Origin: Pycnopodia helianthoides
Lineage: Eukaryota > Echinodermata > Asteroidea > Forcipulatida > Asteriidae
DNA: 64,000 nt
Assembly (NCBI GenBank): GCA_032158295.1
Contig: CM063262.1
Location: 10,797,977-10,861,976 of the forward strand
Reading direction: 5' to 3'
Every line of letters starts with the position of its first letter. The stretch's first letter is position 1. Made by a program: the position numbers and the translations under genes. Below the pieces are notes generated by a model. It was not told the origin of the DNA. It searched no databases and was given only the letters and a program-made list of their open reading frames with translations. Positions 10,624-23,511 of the stretch are shown in pieces.

Positions 10624-11263
10624 CTCATTATTTTTTTATTTTGGATGTTATGACGTCGTCGATGACGTCATCGCCCCGAAAAAGTTGCGGTTTCGTCTAT
10701 ACAATGAGGTCTAAGTGCATGATAAGTTTCACGTCTCTAGGAGTTATACTTTTTGCGAAAATTGCGAGAGAAGGATCTCAGATAAAGTGGGAAAAAACAG
10801 AACAGTAACAATAGGTTTTCGGGCGGAATGCCCGAACACCTAACAAACACACAGGTGTTCGTGAGTGATGTCAGATTGTGTTTGAATGAAATGGGGACGA
10901 CATTTAACACAGCAATTAAATGTCTGGTTCAGAGGTTAGAATGTTTTCAAAGGTAAAACCTCGTTTGCGGTTTTGGAATTCAAGGTCAAGTAGGGTCATT
11001 TGTGTGTTATGTTGGTGATGTTTGTGAAGTTAATTGCGATGATTTAAATGATTGTGAAAATGCAATGATTGGTTGAGATGTTAGATTTTTTTGTCGAATG
11101 AAATATATGAATTTTCGGTTTGAGTGGGATGTCATGATGGAATTAAATAAAAGATAAATTATTGCTCTGAATTTCCATTAGGAAAAGATTTGTCTCACAA
11201 GTCCCCACATATTATGACAAATTTCCTTTACAATACCATAGTACAAAAAATAATTTGTAAAAC
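10624..11263. repeat. Loop of the giant palindrome, with hairpin tip
   Basis: 640 bp between the arms. Bases 10630-10841 match 22175-22398 closely and end in a hairpin, AGGTTTTCGGGC with GCCCGAACACCT (10813-10841), followed by CTAA. A second AGGTGTTCG start occurs at about 10852. No gene seen. Confidence 0.65.
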
Positions 11264-11590
11264 AACTAGAAATTCAATTTTTGTCAATTACAAAACAAGG
11301 TGTTCGTGAGTAATTTCATTAAAGTTGTGATTGATTGAATTGGTGACAAAATTTTACCTTATCAATCCAATTTCTGGTTCAGGAGTTATATTCATTCAAT
11401 ATAAAACTTCAACTGCCGGTTTGAACCAGAAGTCAATGTCATATGAGATCATACTCTTCATAGGTCTAGTATGGTTGAGTAGCACGTCACGTCATCTGAT
11501 CGCTCCCCCAAATTTTTGTGAAAATTAATCAAACTTCGCCATATTCACACAATTCTCATCATAAATCTCATCACCTGTATTGTGCCCAAC

Positions 11591-12496
11591 ATGTCTGAGT
11601 CGACCAAATCTCCAAAATCATCAAAATCAAGCAAGAAACGGCTTCTAAAAGACTCCAAACTTCACAGCCTTCAACAGAGACCAGTGACGATCAAGATGGC
11701 GCCGATGGCCACCAGTGTGCTTGCGTGAGCAACAACGCATCCATCAATGCAAAGCTTGATAAGATTATCTCATCACTGGCCTCAATGGACTCCAGACTTA
11801 CCTGTCTCGAGGTTCAACTCCAAGAAGTGGCATCTCAAGTCAAAACACAAAATAACGAAATTGAAGAGCTGAAATCAGCAATGTCAGATGTGGACAAGTG
11901 GCGCCAGACCATTATTCCACATATCAACCGCCGCCATGATGACAACTACAGTGAAATTTCGGCACTAAAAAATCAGCTTGAGGATCTGCAGAATCGGAGC
12001 AGGCGAAATAACATCATCGTGTACGGGGTTCCAGAGGGATCAGAAGGCACACAGAGTTGCGAGGAGTTCATGTCCGATTTCATTTCTAGTCACATGAAGT
12101 TAGAGGGTGGTCAAGATCTTGAAATCGAAAGGGGTTCATCGCACCCCTGGACGGCGACCGGTTGCTCCATCGACCGGTAACGCACCTTCACGTCCCCGGC
12201 CAATACACTGCACACTGCTCCGGTCTGGTGATCGTGAATATATCCTCAAAAATGCCTCTAAATCCCTCCGAAACAACCCATATCACAAATCCAACATTTT
12301 CATCACTGACGATGTTACTGACCGGATCAGACACGCAAGAAAACAACTTCGGGAAAATGAGCTACGGACCCTTCGAAGCGATCACCGGGTTGACTTCGCA
12401 TACATTCCCAGGTCCATTCCACCAACAATCAAGTACAAGCTACACAGTGGCGCTTTCAAGACTTACCGAATTGGGGAGCCGATGCCATTCCAGTGA
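11591..12496 (+). pseudogene. LINE ORF1 (coiled coil, RRM-like nucleic-acid chaperone), frameshifted
   Basis: Starts MSESTKSPKSS. After a frame break near 11640 the main frame runs from about 11725, with a heptad-rich coiled coil (SRLTCLEVQLQEVASQVK ... SALKNQLEDLQNRSRRNN). It continues into IIVYGVPEG, the RNP-like strand typical of LINE ORF1 RRMs. A second break near 12110-12125 moves the C-terminal domain to another frame (HRTPGRRPVAP ... GAFKTYRIGEPMPFQ). ORF1 proteins coat the element RNA for retrotransposition. Two frame breaks make it non-functional. Confidence 0.8.
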
Positions 12497-12725
12497 CTCT
12501 TTCTACTCAACCGTCAACTGAATTACTCGTGTTATTGATCACCTTAACATGAGTACCTTAATTTGCCTAATTATTAACCCATTTCTAATTATGTCATTGT
12601 TCAGTGTTGTCTTTGTGTTTGGTTATTTGTGTAGGTGTAAGACAAGTTTAATCAGCCCATACTTGAATTATCGAACGTGTTCGATATGAAGTCGCCTGTA
12701 ATGATTAAATCACTATCCTGAAATA

Positions 12726-15706
12726 ATGACAAATAATGTAACAAATAATGACGTTAATTCTAGTATAGATCCAGATTTAAACTTTGAGGCACCTGATGTA
12801 AGTTGTGACTACTATGATCAAACTGAATTCATGAATTGCTTTAATAAAAACACTAATGTTAAACTTCTACACATAAATGCACGTAGCTTATATAAGAATG
12901 TGTCACATCTTATCAACTATGTCAACCTTCTAAATAATTGTTTTTCTGTCATTGGTGTATCTGAATCATGGTTAAAGGATATTCAGGATCCACTCATTCA
13001 AATTCCAAATTATTCTATTGAAGGTTTTTGTAGACAAAATAAGAAAGGAGGCGGAGTTGCACTTTACATTAAAAATGATGTTGTGTATAAAATTCGTAAA
13101 GATCTGTGTATTAATAACTCTGAAATAGAATCTTGCATTATTGAGATAATTAACTCCTCTCACAGTAATATAATAACTGGAGTTGTATACAGACCACCTA
13201 GTGCTTCATGTAATAACTTCACAGACCATATAAATGAATTATTAGGGGAAATTAGTAATGAAAATAAAAAATGCTACATTATGGGTGATTTCAATATTAA
13301 TTTATTAAATTATGATGTGGATGTTGCAGTACAAAACTTCATAGATACTTTGTCTTCTCAGTCCTTTTATCCAACCATAATATCTAAGCCTACAAGAATA
13401 GCTGCAGGTAGTGCAACCCTGATTGATAATATTTTAACAAATGACTTGTTGAATCATGTTGCTGGTGTTTTGCTAACTGACATAAGTGATCATTTACCTG
13501 TGTTTCTGATTATTGATGCTCTAAAAGATAAAGTACAAAATAAGACAAACTATAAAAAACGTTATTTTACTGATAATAATATCCAATGTTTTATTAATGA
13601 TTTAAATGCAACCGACTGGGATGTAATAACATTGCAAGATAACATGCATAACATGTATACTACCTTCTTAGATCATGTCCTTAAACTTTATGATAAACAC
13701 TTTCCTTTACAATAGGTTAAATGCAGATACAATAAATGTAAGTCACCATGGTTATCTGATGGTGTTTACAACTCAATGCGGAGAAAAAACTATCTGTATA
13801 AAAAAGTTCTTAAAAATCCTACTCTGCAAAATAAATATAACTATACTACGTATAAAAACAAGCTAAATTATTTGATAAAGGCTTCAAAGAAACAGTATTT
13901 TAGTTCGAAATTTGAAAAAAATAAGGGCAATATTAAAGGTACTTGGAAAGTGATCAATTCTGTGTTAAACAAGGGCAACCACAAGCCCAATCCCTCTTAT
14001 TTTGTCAAAGATGGTGCGTCAATCGAAGGAAACAAAGAAATTAGTGAGGCATTTAACGAGTACTTTGTTAACATTGGCGCTTCACTTGCTAGTAAGCTTC
14101 CCTTATGTAACACTACTTTTCAATCCTTTCTTGATGATAAATGTTCGCATTCTCTCTTCCTTAGTCCTATTTTACAAGAAGAAATTGCAGATGTTTTAAG
14201 TAGGCTCCCTTCTGGCAAGTCGCCAGGTTGTGATTCTTTAAATTCTTTTGTTATCAAGAAAGCCAGGTACTGCTTAGCAAAACCACTAGCCAAGATTTTC
14301 AATAGGTCTTTAAGTTCTGGAGTTTTTCCAGAAGGGCTAAAAATAGCTAAAGTCACTCCCATTCATAAAGGAGGTGATAAACATGTCATTGGTAATTTCA
14401 GACCTATCTCTGTTTTATCTACGTTTTCCAAGGTATTTGAAAAGTTGATATTTAGTCGCCTCATTGCATTCATAAATAAACATAACATTCTTTCTGAGTC
14501 ACAGTTTGGTTTCAGGGCAAATCGCTCTACTGAGCTAGCAACGTCTTATGTAATGAATACATTGCTAAATGCCGTTGAAGAAAATAACTTTTCTATTGGT
14601 GTATTTTGGGACCTATCTAAAGCTTTTGACACGATTAACCATGATATTTTGATATGTAAACTAGAGCATTACGGAATCCGTGGAGTAGCCTTGGAGTTGT
14701 TCATAAGCTATTTATCTAATAGAAAACAGTTTGTTTCATATAATTCTGTCCATTCATCTGAACAAATATTTCTTGTGGAGTACCTCAGGGTTCTGTTTTG
14801 GGTCCTCTTCTTTTTATTATTTATCTTAATGATATCTGTAACACATCCGAAATTATATCATTTTGTCTTTTTGCCGATGATACAAGTTTAGTATACAGCC
14901 ACAGAAATGTAGATACAGCTATTCTTAACCTTAACGCTGAAATGGTAAAAATAAGTACGTGGCTTGTTGCTAATAAACTGTGTATTAATCTACTCAAAAC
15001 AAATTATATGATATTTTGTCCAAGACAACGTAAATATATCCAATCTGTGTCTTTAGTCTTAAATGGAACTGACCTACAAAGAGTAACAAGTACTAAATTC
15101 CTTGGTATAAGAATCGATGAAAATTTGTCTTGGAAAAGTCATATTAATGATGTTGCGAGTAAAATATCAAAGAATATTGGTATAATTAATCGTCTTAAGA
15201 AATTTTTACCAAGCCATGTCTTATTAACTCTATATAATTGTTTTGTTCTTCCCTATTTAAGTTACTCAATTCTTACTTGGGGTGGTTTATCTACACAATG
15301 TAATAGGCTTCTTACTTTACAAAAGCGAGCTGTTATGATAATTTGTAACGCTGGTTTTCTTGAGCATACTGCTGCATTATTTTGTAATCTTAAATTGTTA
15401 AAATGTAATGATCTTTATCATTTGAAATTAGGTAAATTTATGTACAAGTACATGAGTAATGCATTACCACCTTGTTTCAGCTCATTCTTTACTCTAACTA
15501 CTAGCATTCATTCATACAAAACTCGAAGCACTACAAAGAAAAATCTTTTTGTTTCCCGTAACCGAACCTCAATGTATAAAAACAGCCTTGTTCAACGTGG
15601 TGTTACATACTGGAATAACTTGGATGGTTCTGTTAAATCTGCAATCACTCTACCTATATTTTCAAAAAAACTAAAACAGTTACTCCTCAGTGCATATTCA
15701 TTATAA
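12726..15706 (+). pseudogene. LINE ORF2: endonuclease plus reverse transcriptase, disrupted
   Basis: The N-terminal third is an apurinic-type endonuclease (LLHINARSL, GVSESWL, GDFNINLL, DISDHLPVF). After a single in-frame TAG at 13713-13715 the same frame resumes (13776 on) with the reverse transcriptase: VTPIHKGG, NFRPISVLS, FGFRANRST and LSKAFDTINHD. A frameshift near 14770-14800 moves the catalytic GSVLGPLL and FADD segments to the frame ending at 15706. One stop and one frameshift in about 3 kb mean it once encoded an active enzyme but cannot now. Confidence 0.88.
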
Positions 15707-18074
15707 TTATTTCATGACTTTGAAAGTATGAGCCAATTCACTGATGGCTTGCTTTTTGGTATATTGTTTGTACACCTACATTTGTTCGTCTGTCTTTGTA
15801 GTCCCTTGTCCTTGTGAGTCTTGTGCAGTGTTAGTCTGTCAATAGGTTAGGGTACAAAAGCCAAGGCTTCACCCAATCCTAAGTTTTGCCCTTCTGACTT
15901 GTTAATAATTTTGGTTACTGTTTATAACTGTCATTCACTATTAATGTTTATGAAACACTAATGATGTATTATATCATGTGAGGGCAATACCGAAATAAAT
16001 GTTTATTGAATTGAATTGAATCGTTTCTTAAGTTGTTACATATCATCCCAACGATGTTTAGATTGTAAAACTCCAATACGTGGTTCAGAAGTTATGAATT
16101 TTTATCACATGACATTTCAACTTGCGGTTTTTACCGGAAGTCAAGGTCAAACCGGTCACATTTTGAATAGTGCGTGTCAATTTATTTATGACCTTTCAGA
16201 TGATATATGGATTGAAAAAATCCAATGCCTGTTTAAGGAGTTATGAATTTTTCAAAATTTAAACATCAATTTCCGGTTTAGACCGGAAGCCAAGGTTAAA
16301 AAGGGTCACATTTTGTGTAGCGCGTGATTAGTTTATGAAGACCTTTTAGATGATGGATGGATTGTAAACATCTAATATGTGGTTCAGAACTTTTGACTTT
16401 TTCAAATATAAAGTTTCAACTTCCGTTTTGAACCGGAAGGCAATGTCAAATGAGGTCACACTTGGTAGCGTTGATGGAGTCTTCTGAGTCCTTTCTTATG
16501 ACTTATAGATGATAAAAATAAAACATGTGGTTCAGGATTTGTAATTAATGAAACATTAAATATCAATTTTCGACTTTAACCGGAAGTCAAGGCCAAACAG
16601 GGTCGCATATTGTGTAGCACGTGATAAGTCTAACAAGACCTTTCAGATGATGTTTGAATGGTTAAAATCCAACGTGTGGTTCAGGAGTTAAGAATTTTTC
16701 AAATAATTAGATGGATGATCCGCTGGGGTGCATTATGAGCTCTAACACCGATGGATGCGGAATTTATTCCAGCATGGTCCCCACAGCACAATACATTTAA
16801 GTACAAAATAATCACACATGCATTTAACATAGAACGTCAGTGAAACTGCACGTGTCAGTGCACGTGTAGAGGAGGTTGACCCTAATTGACCGTCTTATTG
16901 ACGGTCAACTGTTACGTGAGATGTATGTGTGGCTGTACAGGTACAGCCTATGTTTACGTGTGTTCTTTCACCATCGCGCGTCGTCAATGCGGGTTAACTT
17001 AAACGTGCGCGTTTTTCGACCAGATGTAAAAATCAAAATGTTGTTATCTCTGTGCAACAGTTTGAGCAGGCTTAACGTTCTACAACCTAATACAATAAAA
17101 TCTCTAAAATGATCAGTAGTTTTTGAGATATGAATTTTTGAAATTTTCAACTTCCGTTTTGAACCAGAGGTCAAGGTCAAATGGGGTCAAATTGTATGTA
17201 GCGTTTTTTTGAACTTTCAACGACCTGTCCGATGTTTTATAGATTGTAAAAATCCTACATGTGGTTCAGGAGTTATGATTTTTTACAAATATTAAACTTT
17301 GAATTAGTGTAATTTGATACCTGGTGACGTCATCATGACATCATCAAGTCTGTGTCGTCTTGCTACCGAGGTTCAATTGTCTGACAAGTTTCAATGTTCA
17401 ATTCGCTTTTAATCTTGAGTTATGCTGTAAAAAAGGCAAAAAACAGATTTTTGAAGGAAAAAAACCCGAAGGTAAACTTCGACCCAGGGTAACGACCCGG
17501 AAGTAAAGGTCATACGATTTTGTGGTCAACTTTTGAAATGTTGCCCCATTCTTCAACCAAAAGATGCCCAATTCTGAACATCGTAGTATAAAGATTGCCG
17601 AAACTACAGCAATAAGCAAATGGTCAATTTTCAATTTTTAAAATCTTGTAATTCAACACCCGATGACGTCATCGTGACGTCATGACAAATGTGTTGTCTT
17701 CATATCGAGGTACAATTGCCTGATGAGTTTTAAGGTTCAATTCAGTTTCAATCTTGAGTTATGCCCGAAAAATGAAAACAAAAACAAAGGCAGACTTTGA
17801 CCTTCCGGTACGACCGGAACTAAAGGTCATAAGATTTTGACGTTAACTTTTGAAATGTTGCCCCAGTCTTGAACTATCAGATGCCTAATTATGAACATCA
17901 TAGCTTTTAAATTCATTGAAATACAGCACATAGCAAATGGTCACTTTTCAACTTTAAAAACCTTGTAATTTGACACCTGATGACGTCATCGTGACGTAAT
18001 GAAAACTGTGCCGTCTTCATATTGTGGTTCAATTGTCTGATGAGTTGCAAGGTTCAATTCAGTTTCAATCTTGA

Positions 18075-20082
18075 GTTATGTTGCCGAGAAGAGTTCCACG
18101 GAAGAAGAAGATGAAGAAGAAGAAAAAAAAAAAAAAAAAAGAACAAAAACTAGAGATTCAGTTTTTGTATAATCACAAAAACTAGGTGTTCGGTAAACAA
18201 GCATTTGATATAAATATTTGTAAGCACAAACGAGTTATGATGACAAACTGTTGAAAAATCGACAGTCGATATAGGAGCTAGGAATATTGTGTAAAGTTGT
18301 TGAATTACAAGTGAGGAGACAAAGCGTTATGGCATCTTTAGATGGATTTATGAAGATTTCTCGAATGATATAGGCCCTTTATATGTGTCAATACCTATTG
18401 CCTGGTTGAGGAGATACAACTTAGTCGAACATTAAAACCCACCATGAAGCCATGGTAGTGTTATCAGGAGTCTACAAACTAATTTTGTTTGCTCCGCCAA
18501 AAAAATTTTCAACATTTTCACATTCCCTCTTGAGACCTAGCCAAATAGGATAGAAAAATGGAAATTACCCTGGGTTGATCCTTTGACTAAAAAAAAACAT
18601 GCCATCAATGACAAAGGGGTCATAAACTTATCTGTCGGACTTGGCTATATAGCCACACCTGGCCGTAATCAATTATGTCTTTGCGAGAGGGTTTCCAGAT
18701 GGCTTGAAATGTGTTTTATTGAGTCCGTCATAGTTGAAGTTCTATGTTTATTCAATACATTTGTGTACAGTGTAAATCCGAACGTGCAAACACCATGGTC
18801 TTGGAACCAAGTCAAGGAGACCAAATTGTTTACATAAATACACAAAAAACCGTGTCACTAGAGGGCGTTGTTGTCTTTACAGGACTTTCGTCCTAAGGAG
18901 CTTTTTCGATCGCGCGACAAACGGAAACGACACTTTTGTGTCCCCCCCCCATAGATTACGTTTAACTCTATGGATTTTGTTCCAATCTCTCAAAAACATT
19001 TGATGTAATATTACATGGGGTCACATTCTTTTCTAGCGTTCAATTTGGTTTTAAAGACCTTTCTGATAACGTAGGCCAATAGATTTTAAACACTCAATGT
19101 ATGGTTCGGGAGTTACGTTTTTTCCTTTACGACTTCAACTTCCGGTTTCAACCGGAAGACTGGGTCAAATGGGGGTCACACTCTGTGTAAAATCTATTAA
19201 GTTTTGGAATATCTTCCTGATGATGTATAGATTACAAAAAAACAATGTCTGGTTCAGGAGTTAAGATTTTTTTTCAAATTCTAAACTTTGATTTAATGAA
19301 AAATTGTAAAAAAAATAATATGATGACGTCATCATGACGTCACTTTAAATGTCACTAGCCATGGTCGTTGTCTAATAAAACACCAAGTTCAAACTCAGTC
19401 GGCCGTTTGGTTTGGTAGATACTCGGCTTCAAAAAGTGCACCTTTAAGGCCTCACCACGTGACACATGATGACGTCATCAATCTACGACTCCACAAATAT
19501 GTTGCTTCCATAAAGGTCAATAGGTCTACCAATTTTGAAAAGATTGCCATAAACTTTGCCACACACAACTGTTAAAAGTGTGTTTTGAACTGTTTTCAAC
19601 TTGCCGCTAGAGGGCGCTTTTGAATTTTGTGACGTCATCGGTCTTATTTATTTAAACCAGAGACTTGCAAGACTACAACATCGTTAACATCAACTCAAAA
19701 AAAGTTGCCACTTTCACATTACAAGGCACTTCCGGTTTCGACCGGAAGTAGAGGTCGTCTGAGGTCACGACACCGACAAAAAATAAAGACCTATATGAAC
19801 TTTGTATGCTCCCGCAAAAAGCAGCCGCCGGGCTCTTATTTGTGATTTGTTACAGATTTTCAAGGATTTAATTGTTTAATGCTTAAAAACCTTGTAATTC
19901 GACACCCGATGACGTCATAAAGACGTCATTGATTCAGTGTTGTCCTCATATTTAGGATCAAGTATGTGCCAAGTTTGAAGGTTCGAATCAATTTTAATCT
20001 TGAGTTATCTTCTGGAGAAGAGTTGGAGGGGATGAAGAAGAAAAAGTAAAAAAAAACAAAAAAAAACTCGAACAATAACAAT
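18075..20082. repeat. Repeat-rich stretch of the AGGTGTTCG family, no gene
   Basis: An A-rich run (18121-18138) and an AGGTGTTCG end at about 18187 close the palindrome element. 18230-18930 looks unique apart from a short frame at 18583-18837 that I do not recognise. From about 18950 the sequence again carries the family's phrases: ACTTCCGGTTTCAACCGGAA at about 19138 and 19728, repeated GACGTCATC, and AATCTTGAGTTAT near 19998. Confidence 0.55.
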
Positions 20083-20272
20083 AGGTGTTCGGCTGAAGCC
20101 CGAACACCTTACAAGAGGTTTTCGTGCTTGTATTGCACGAACACCTAAAAAAAAAAAAAAAAAAAAAAACAGAACAAAAACAAGAGGTGTTCGTGCTTGT
20201 ATTGCACGAACACCTAAAAAAAAAAACAGAACAAAAACAAGAGGTGTTCGTGCTTGTATTGCACGAACACCT
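20083..20272. repeat. Hairpin array 1 (4 hairpins)
   Basis: Four perfect or near-perfect hairpins at 20083, 20116, 20186 and 20243. The common stem is AGGTGTTCGTGC with GCACGAACACCT around a 7-base loop; the first has a GGGC-type stem. They are separated by A-rich spacers containing ACAGAACAAAAACAAG. The apparent frame full of VLVLHEHLK is an artefact. Confidence 0.85.
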
Positions 20273-21890
20273 AATAAACTTTCACTTTGTCTTATCCCAT
20301 GAATTTAATACATGGCTGTTACAAAACGGTTAACACGCACTTGCTGTGTAAACAAAATTTGTATTTTGCTTTTCTATGGATGTCAATAAAACAACACATT
20401 AAAGAAAAGTCAATGTATTGTTAGCATTTATTCATAAATACCCAGGACCGTTTATCCATTGTGATAGGTCAATAGGAGATCACATGGCCATGTCTAAACA
20501 TGCAAGATAAACTCAGTGAGAACTGTTTAAACATACACAGGCGCTAACTTACGCGTGAGACAATCAATTCATGCCAGTACTCAATCTAAAATTCATTGGA
20601 ACGCATGCGTACGCCAAACCGTTCAGCGTTTATGCATTTTGACCTTTCGCAAAACGAAGCCGGGGGACGTGACACTTGACAATTTACAGAAAAGCAGGGT
20701 CATGACCTTGCAATAAAGGACCTCGCCTCTGGCTCGGTCCTGTATAGCATGGCCACGACCCTGCCAACCGGTTTTAAACGGCCAGTTTATACCATGCCGC
20801 CACTCTTTTAGTCCCTTAATGAAATTTACAATTAAATTTCAAACTCCCTTTAATATCTTGCAGCTTTTACAAATCTAATGTATAGTTATCAAATGAATTT
20901 TTGAAATAACAAACTTTGATTTTGTATGATTCAACACCATGATGTTCTCAGATGTCCTCATGATGTCATCAAGATCATGTTCAAGTGCCGTCTTAATAGT
21001 AACAAGTAGAAGGTGTGCATACTGTTTTAGAAGTGAACAACTTATGAATGAAAACCTTACATCGAAGGGTTGTGAAATATTTATGCTACAATACGTAGCT
21101 GGCGGAACACATTTGTGTCAAATATAACTGACACTAGTGACAGTGCCAGCAATCATACCATATTGCCCAATTCTACCTCCTCCATGATCGTACTAAACGT
21201 TCCTTAGTTTTAATAACCTCACTACTTGATAATTTAAGGATAATCCTTATTAACATAACTGTGCATTACATACGGAACACGCAACCATTCTGAAAAGCGA
21301 CGATGTTGAAACGAAGCTTACCGTTTTATTCACCGTGTTGCAACGATAAACACTGCCGTGAGTGCTGGTCTGAAACCCCCTTGACAAGCTGATGTCACGT
21401 CCGTGCAATCTCGGTGTGTGATCAAAACTAAGCCAACGTTGGTCCTTTTCTGCTTGCATTTTCTCATATAACAAATGTCATACGAATCACTGAAGCAGGT
21501 GAACATCTCAGTGAAACTTCGTCTTCAATTCCATATTCACCGTTAAACCATCAGAAGGGCGAAAAGGGAAACAATTTGACGCCGAACATAGCACGGGTTG
21601 AGAGGAATTCATTTCAGCTGCGCTGCGCCATTGATAAGCTTTCGTTAAAAGTTCGATGAACTGTGACATGTCCAAACGTGCACAGAAATAGTGCCATACT
21701 TCTAGCCTTTAGTGAAGGCGTACGTGGTACTGTAGTAAACACAGCACAGCTTGTCGCAACTGTTGTTACGTTGGTCTGATTTTGTGCTGCTTTACATTAA
21801 TAGGCAACAAGCGTCTTGACATAAGGCTAGCTTCCACTCCGTTGCACTGGAATCAGTCGCGAGTAGTATGCCACATGCCACGTAAGGTAT
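20273..21890. other. Intergenic stretch, nothing recognised
   Basis: I see no exon with credible splice sites or known motif on either strand. The minus-strand frame at 21250-21474 has no recognisable family features. Confidence 0.5.
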
Positions 21891-22369
21891 TGGATCGAGA
21901 TTTTGATATTTGAATGGCCAATTTCACTTAAAAATATATCTCAGGTCGTATGGGGTCACCCTTTGAATGTGATTTGTACAATTCGATTGAAAGATTTGTA
22001 GAACTGTAGGATACGTTTCCGCCAAAAAAACCTTAAACGTCCGTTTTCGACCGGAAGTAAAGGTCACATGGGGTCACATTCTGTGTAAGAGTTGTAAACA
22101 AAATGTTGAACTTTCATATGAAGCAAAGATCATGTATTTATCATTTATGGTTCTCTAGATATGACGATTTACAGTTTTTCTCATTATTTTTTATTTTGGA
22201 TGTTATGACGTCGTCGATGACGTCATCGCCCCGAGAAAGTTGCGGTTTCGTCTATACACTAAGGTCTAAGTGCATGATAAGTTTCACGTCTCTAGGAGGT
22301 ATACTTTTTGCAAAAATTGCGAGAGAAGGATCTCAGATAAAGTGGGGAAAAAAACAGAACAGTAACAAT
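21891..22369. repeat. 3' portion of an AGGTGTTCG-family element
   Basis: Contains CGACCGGAAGTAAAGG at about 22050, GATGACGTCATCG at about 22215, and a segment from 22175 that matches 10630-10812 almost base for base, leading straight into hairpin array 2. Confidence 0.7.
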
Positions 22370-22817
22370 AGGTTTTCGGGCGGAATGCCCGAACACCTAA
22401 AAAAAAAACAGAACAAAAACAAGAGGTGTTCGTGCTTGTATTGCACGAACACCTAAAAACAGAACAAAAACAAGAGGTGTTCGTGCTTGTATTGCACGAA
22501 CACCTAAAAACAGAACAAAAACAAGAGGTGTTCGTGCTTGTATTGCACGAACACCTGAAAAATAGAACAATATCAAGAGGTGTTCGTGCTTGTATTGCAC
22601 GAACACCTAAAAAAAACAGAAAAAACGAGAGGTGCTCGTGCTTGTATTGCTCGAACACCTAAAAACAGAACAAAATCAAGAGGTGTTCGTGCTTGTATTG
22701 CACGAACACCTAAAAAACAGAACAAAAACAAAGAGGTGTTCGTGCTTGTATTGCACGAACACCTAAAAAACAGAACAAAAACAAAAAGGTGTTCGTGCTT
22801 GTATTGCACGAACACCT
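22370..22817. repeat. Hairpin array 2 (9 hairpins, about 51-bp period)
   Basis: It begins with the GGGC-type tip (22370-22398) and continues with eight AGGTGTTCGTGC ... GCACGAACACCT hairpins at 22424, 22475, 22526, 22578, 22630, 22681, 22734 and 22787. All share the loop TTGTATT; spacers vary in length and are A-rich. Only the fifth unit carries stem changes (GGTGCTCG / GCTCGAAC). Confidence 0.9.
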
Positions 22818-23433
22818 AATGACGTAAACGTGTTCACGTTTCAGCAGTCGTGGTATGAATATTAATTGAATATGTCCCTGCTACAGCACAGCACTGCGTA
22901 CATCGTACATACATCGGTGCGGGTGCCCCCCCCCCCCGGAATTTAATGAGTCATGCACAAAGTTTCGTAATGTGGCAGATAATAATATGTCTAAAAGGTG
23001 TGTGTTCCCTGTAGTGAGACCATTGCGGTTACACGGTGGCCACGGTGATGCCCCTTTAAATATGTTTAACCTACTAAATGTATAGCCTAATAATTGGCAC
23101 ACAAAACTTCAGTACTGACTGTTAATGTGAAGCACTGTAAACATGTTTTCTTTATTGCGTTACATTTCATCGTCTGCGTAATCTGCGACAGTTTTTGCCC
23201 GAACTACTTCTACCCAAACAACGGTTAAGCTAAACAACAAATAAATGAACCTTTCAAAGACTTATATCTAATATTAATCATTATTACACGAACATCGTAA
23301 ACATGAAATAAGAAGAAAATCAGTTCTATAAAAAATATTGCATAAAAAATTATATCAGTTAGTGCTGGTCTTAATTCTACATACTAATTCTACTGACCTA
23401 CATACTTTATAAGTTAAAGAAATTGTGTTTTTC
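22818..23433. other. 3' flank and UTR of the receptor kinase gene
   Basis: Minus-strand 3' untranslated and downstream sequence. It includes a 12-13 base C run near 22926. No repeats or exons recognised. Confidence 0.5.
23151..23156 (-). promoter_or_regulatory. Candidate polyadenylation signal of the receptor kinase
   Basis: TTTATT on the plus strand reads AATAAA on the minus strand, 278 bp after the stop codon at 23434. Position and sequence fit; no transcript evidence is available. Confidence 0.4.
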
Positions 23434-23511
23434 TTAAACTTTTTCTTGTTCACCAGTGGGAATCGTGACCTCGTAAACAGTCTCTTGGTAGGCTTTGATT
23501 GAAATGCATTC
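23434..23511 (-). CDS. Kinase exon 20: C-terminal tail and stop
   Basis: Acceptor TTTTTTCCCAACAG, then 25 codons, [20 protein letters not shown] and EQEKV, and TAA at 23434-23436. Phase 0 matches exon 19. Two tail tyrosines are candidate docking sites. The 4-kb intron before it holds a 2.5-kb palindromic element. Another exon between 19 and 20 cannot be excluded. Confidence 0.72.
   Translation of the reverse strand, partial: ECISIKAYQETVYEVTIPTGEQEKV

Larger units (their letters stand above)
11458..16019 (+). mobile_element. CR1/L2-like non-LTR retrotransposon, near full length
   Basis: 4.56 kb with ORF1, ORF2 and a 3' end of TTGAA-type short repeats (ATTGAATTGAATTGAA) after an AATAAA. Comparison with the intact left palindrome arm shows about 4 bp of target lost and no target duplication. 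Frames are broken by a few mutations only, so the copy is young but dead. Clade assignment (CR1/L2 group) rests on the endonuclease/RT style and tail and is not proven. Confidence 0.88.
11264..18074. repeat. Right arm of the giant palindrome, split by a LINE
   Basis: Bases 11264-11457 and 16020-18074 together are the reverse complement of 8391-10623, at high identity with scattered substitutions. The LINE at 11458-16019 interrupts it exactly where the left arm is continuous (between the equivalents of ATACTCT and ATCGTTTC), so the LINE came later. Confidence 0.85.

Noticed and set aside
12972..13163. Minus-strand frame inside the LINE
   Set aside because: Antisense shadow of the ORF2 endonuclease.
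20083..22817. Possible CRISPR array because of regular palindromic repeats
   Set aside because: The genome is eukaryotic, the spacers are A-rich near-identical linkers rather than unique sequences, and there are no cas genes.
20124..22819. Open frames rich in VLVLHEHLK repeats (20124-20333, 22426-22662, 22580-22819 and minus-strand mirrors)
   Set aside because: They are translations of the hairpin arrays, open in several frames on both strands, with no start context or splice sites.
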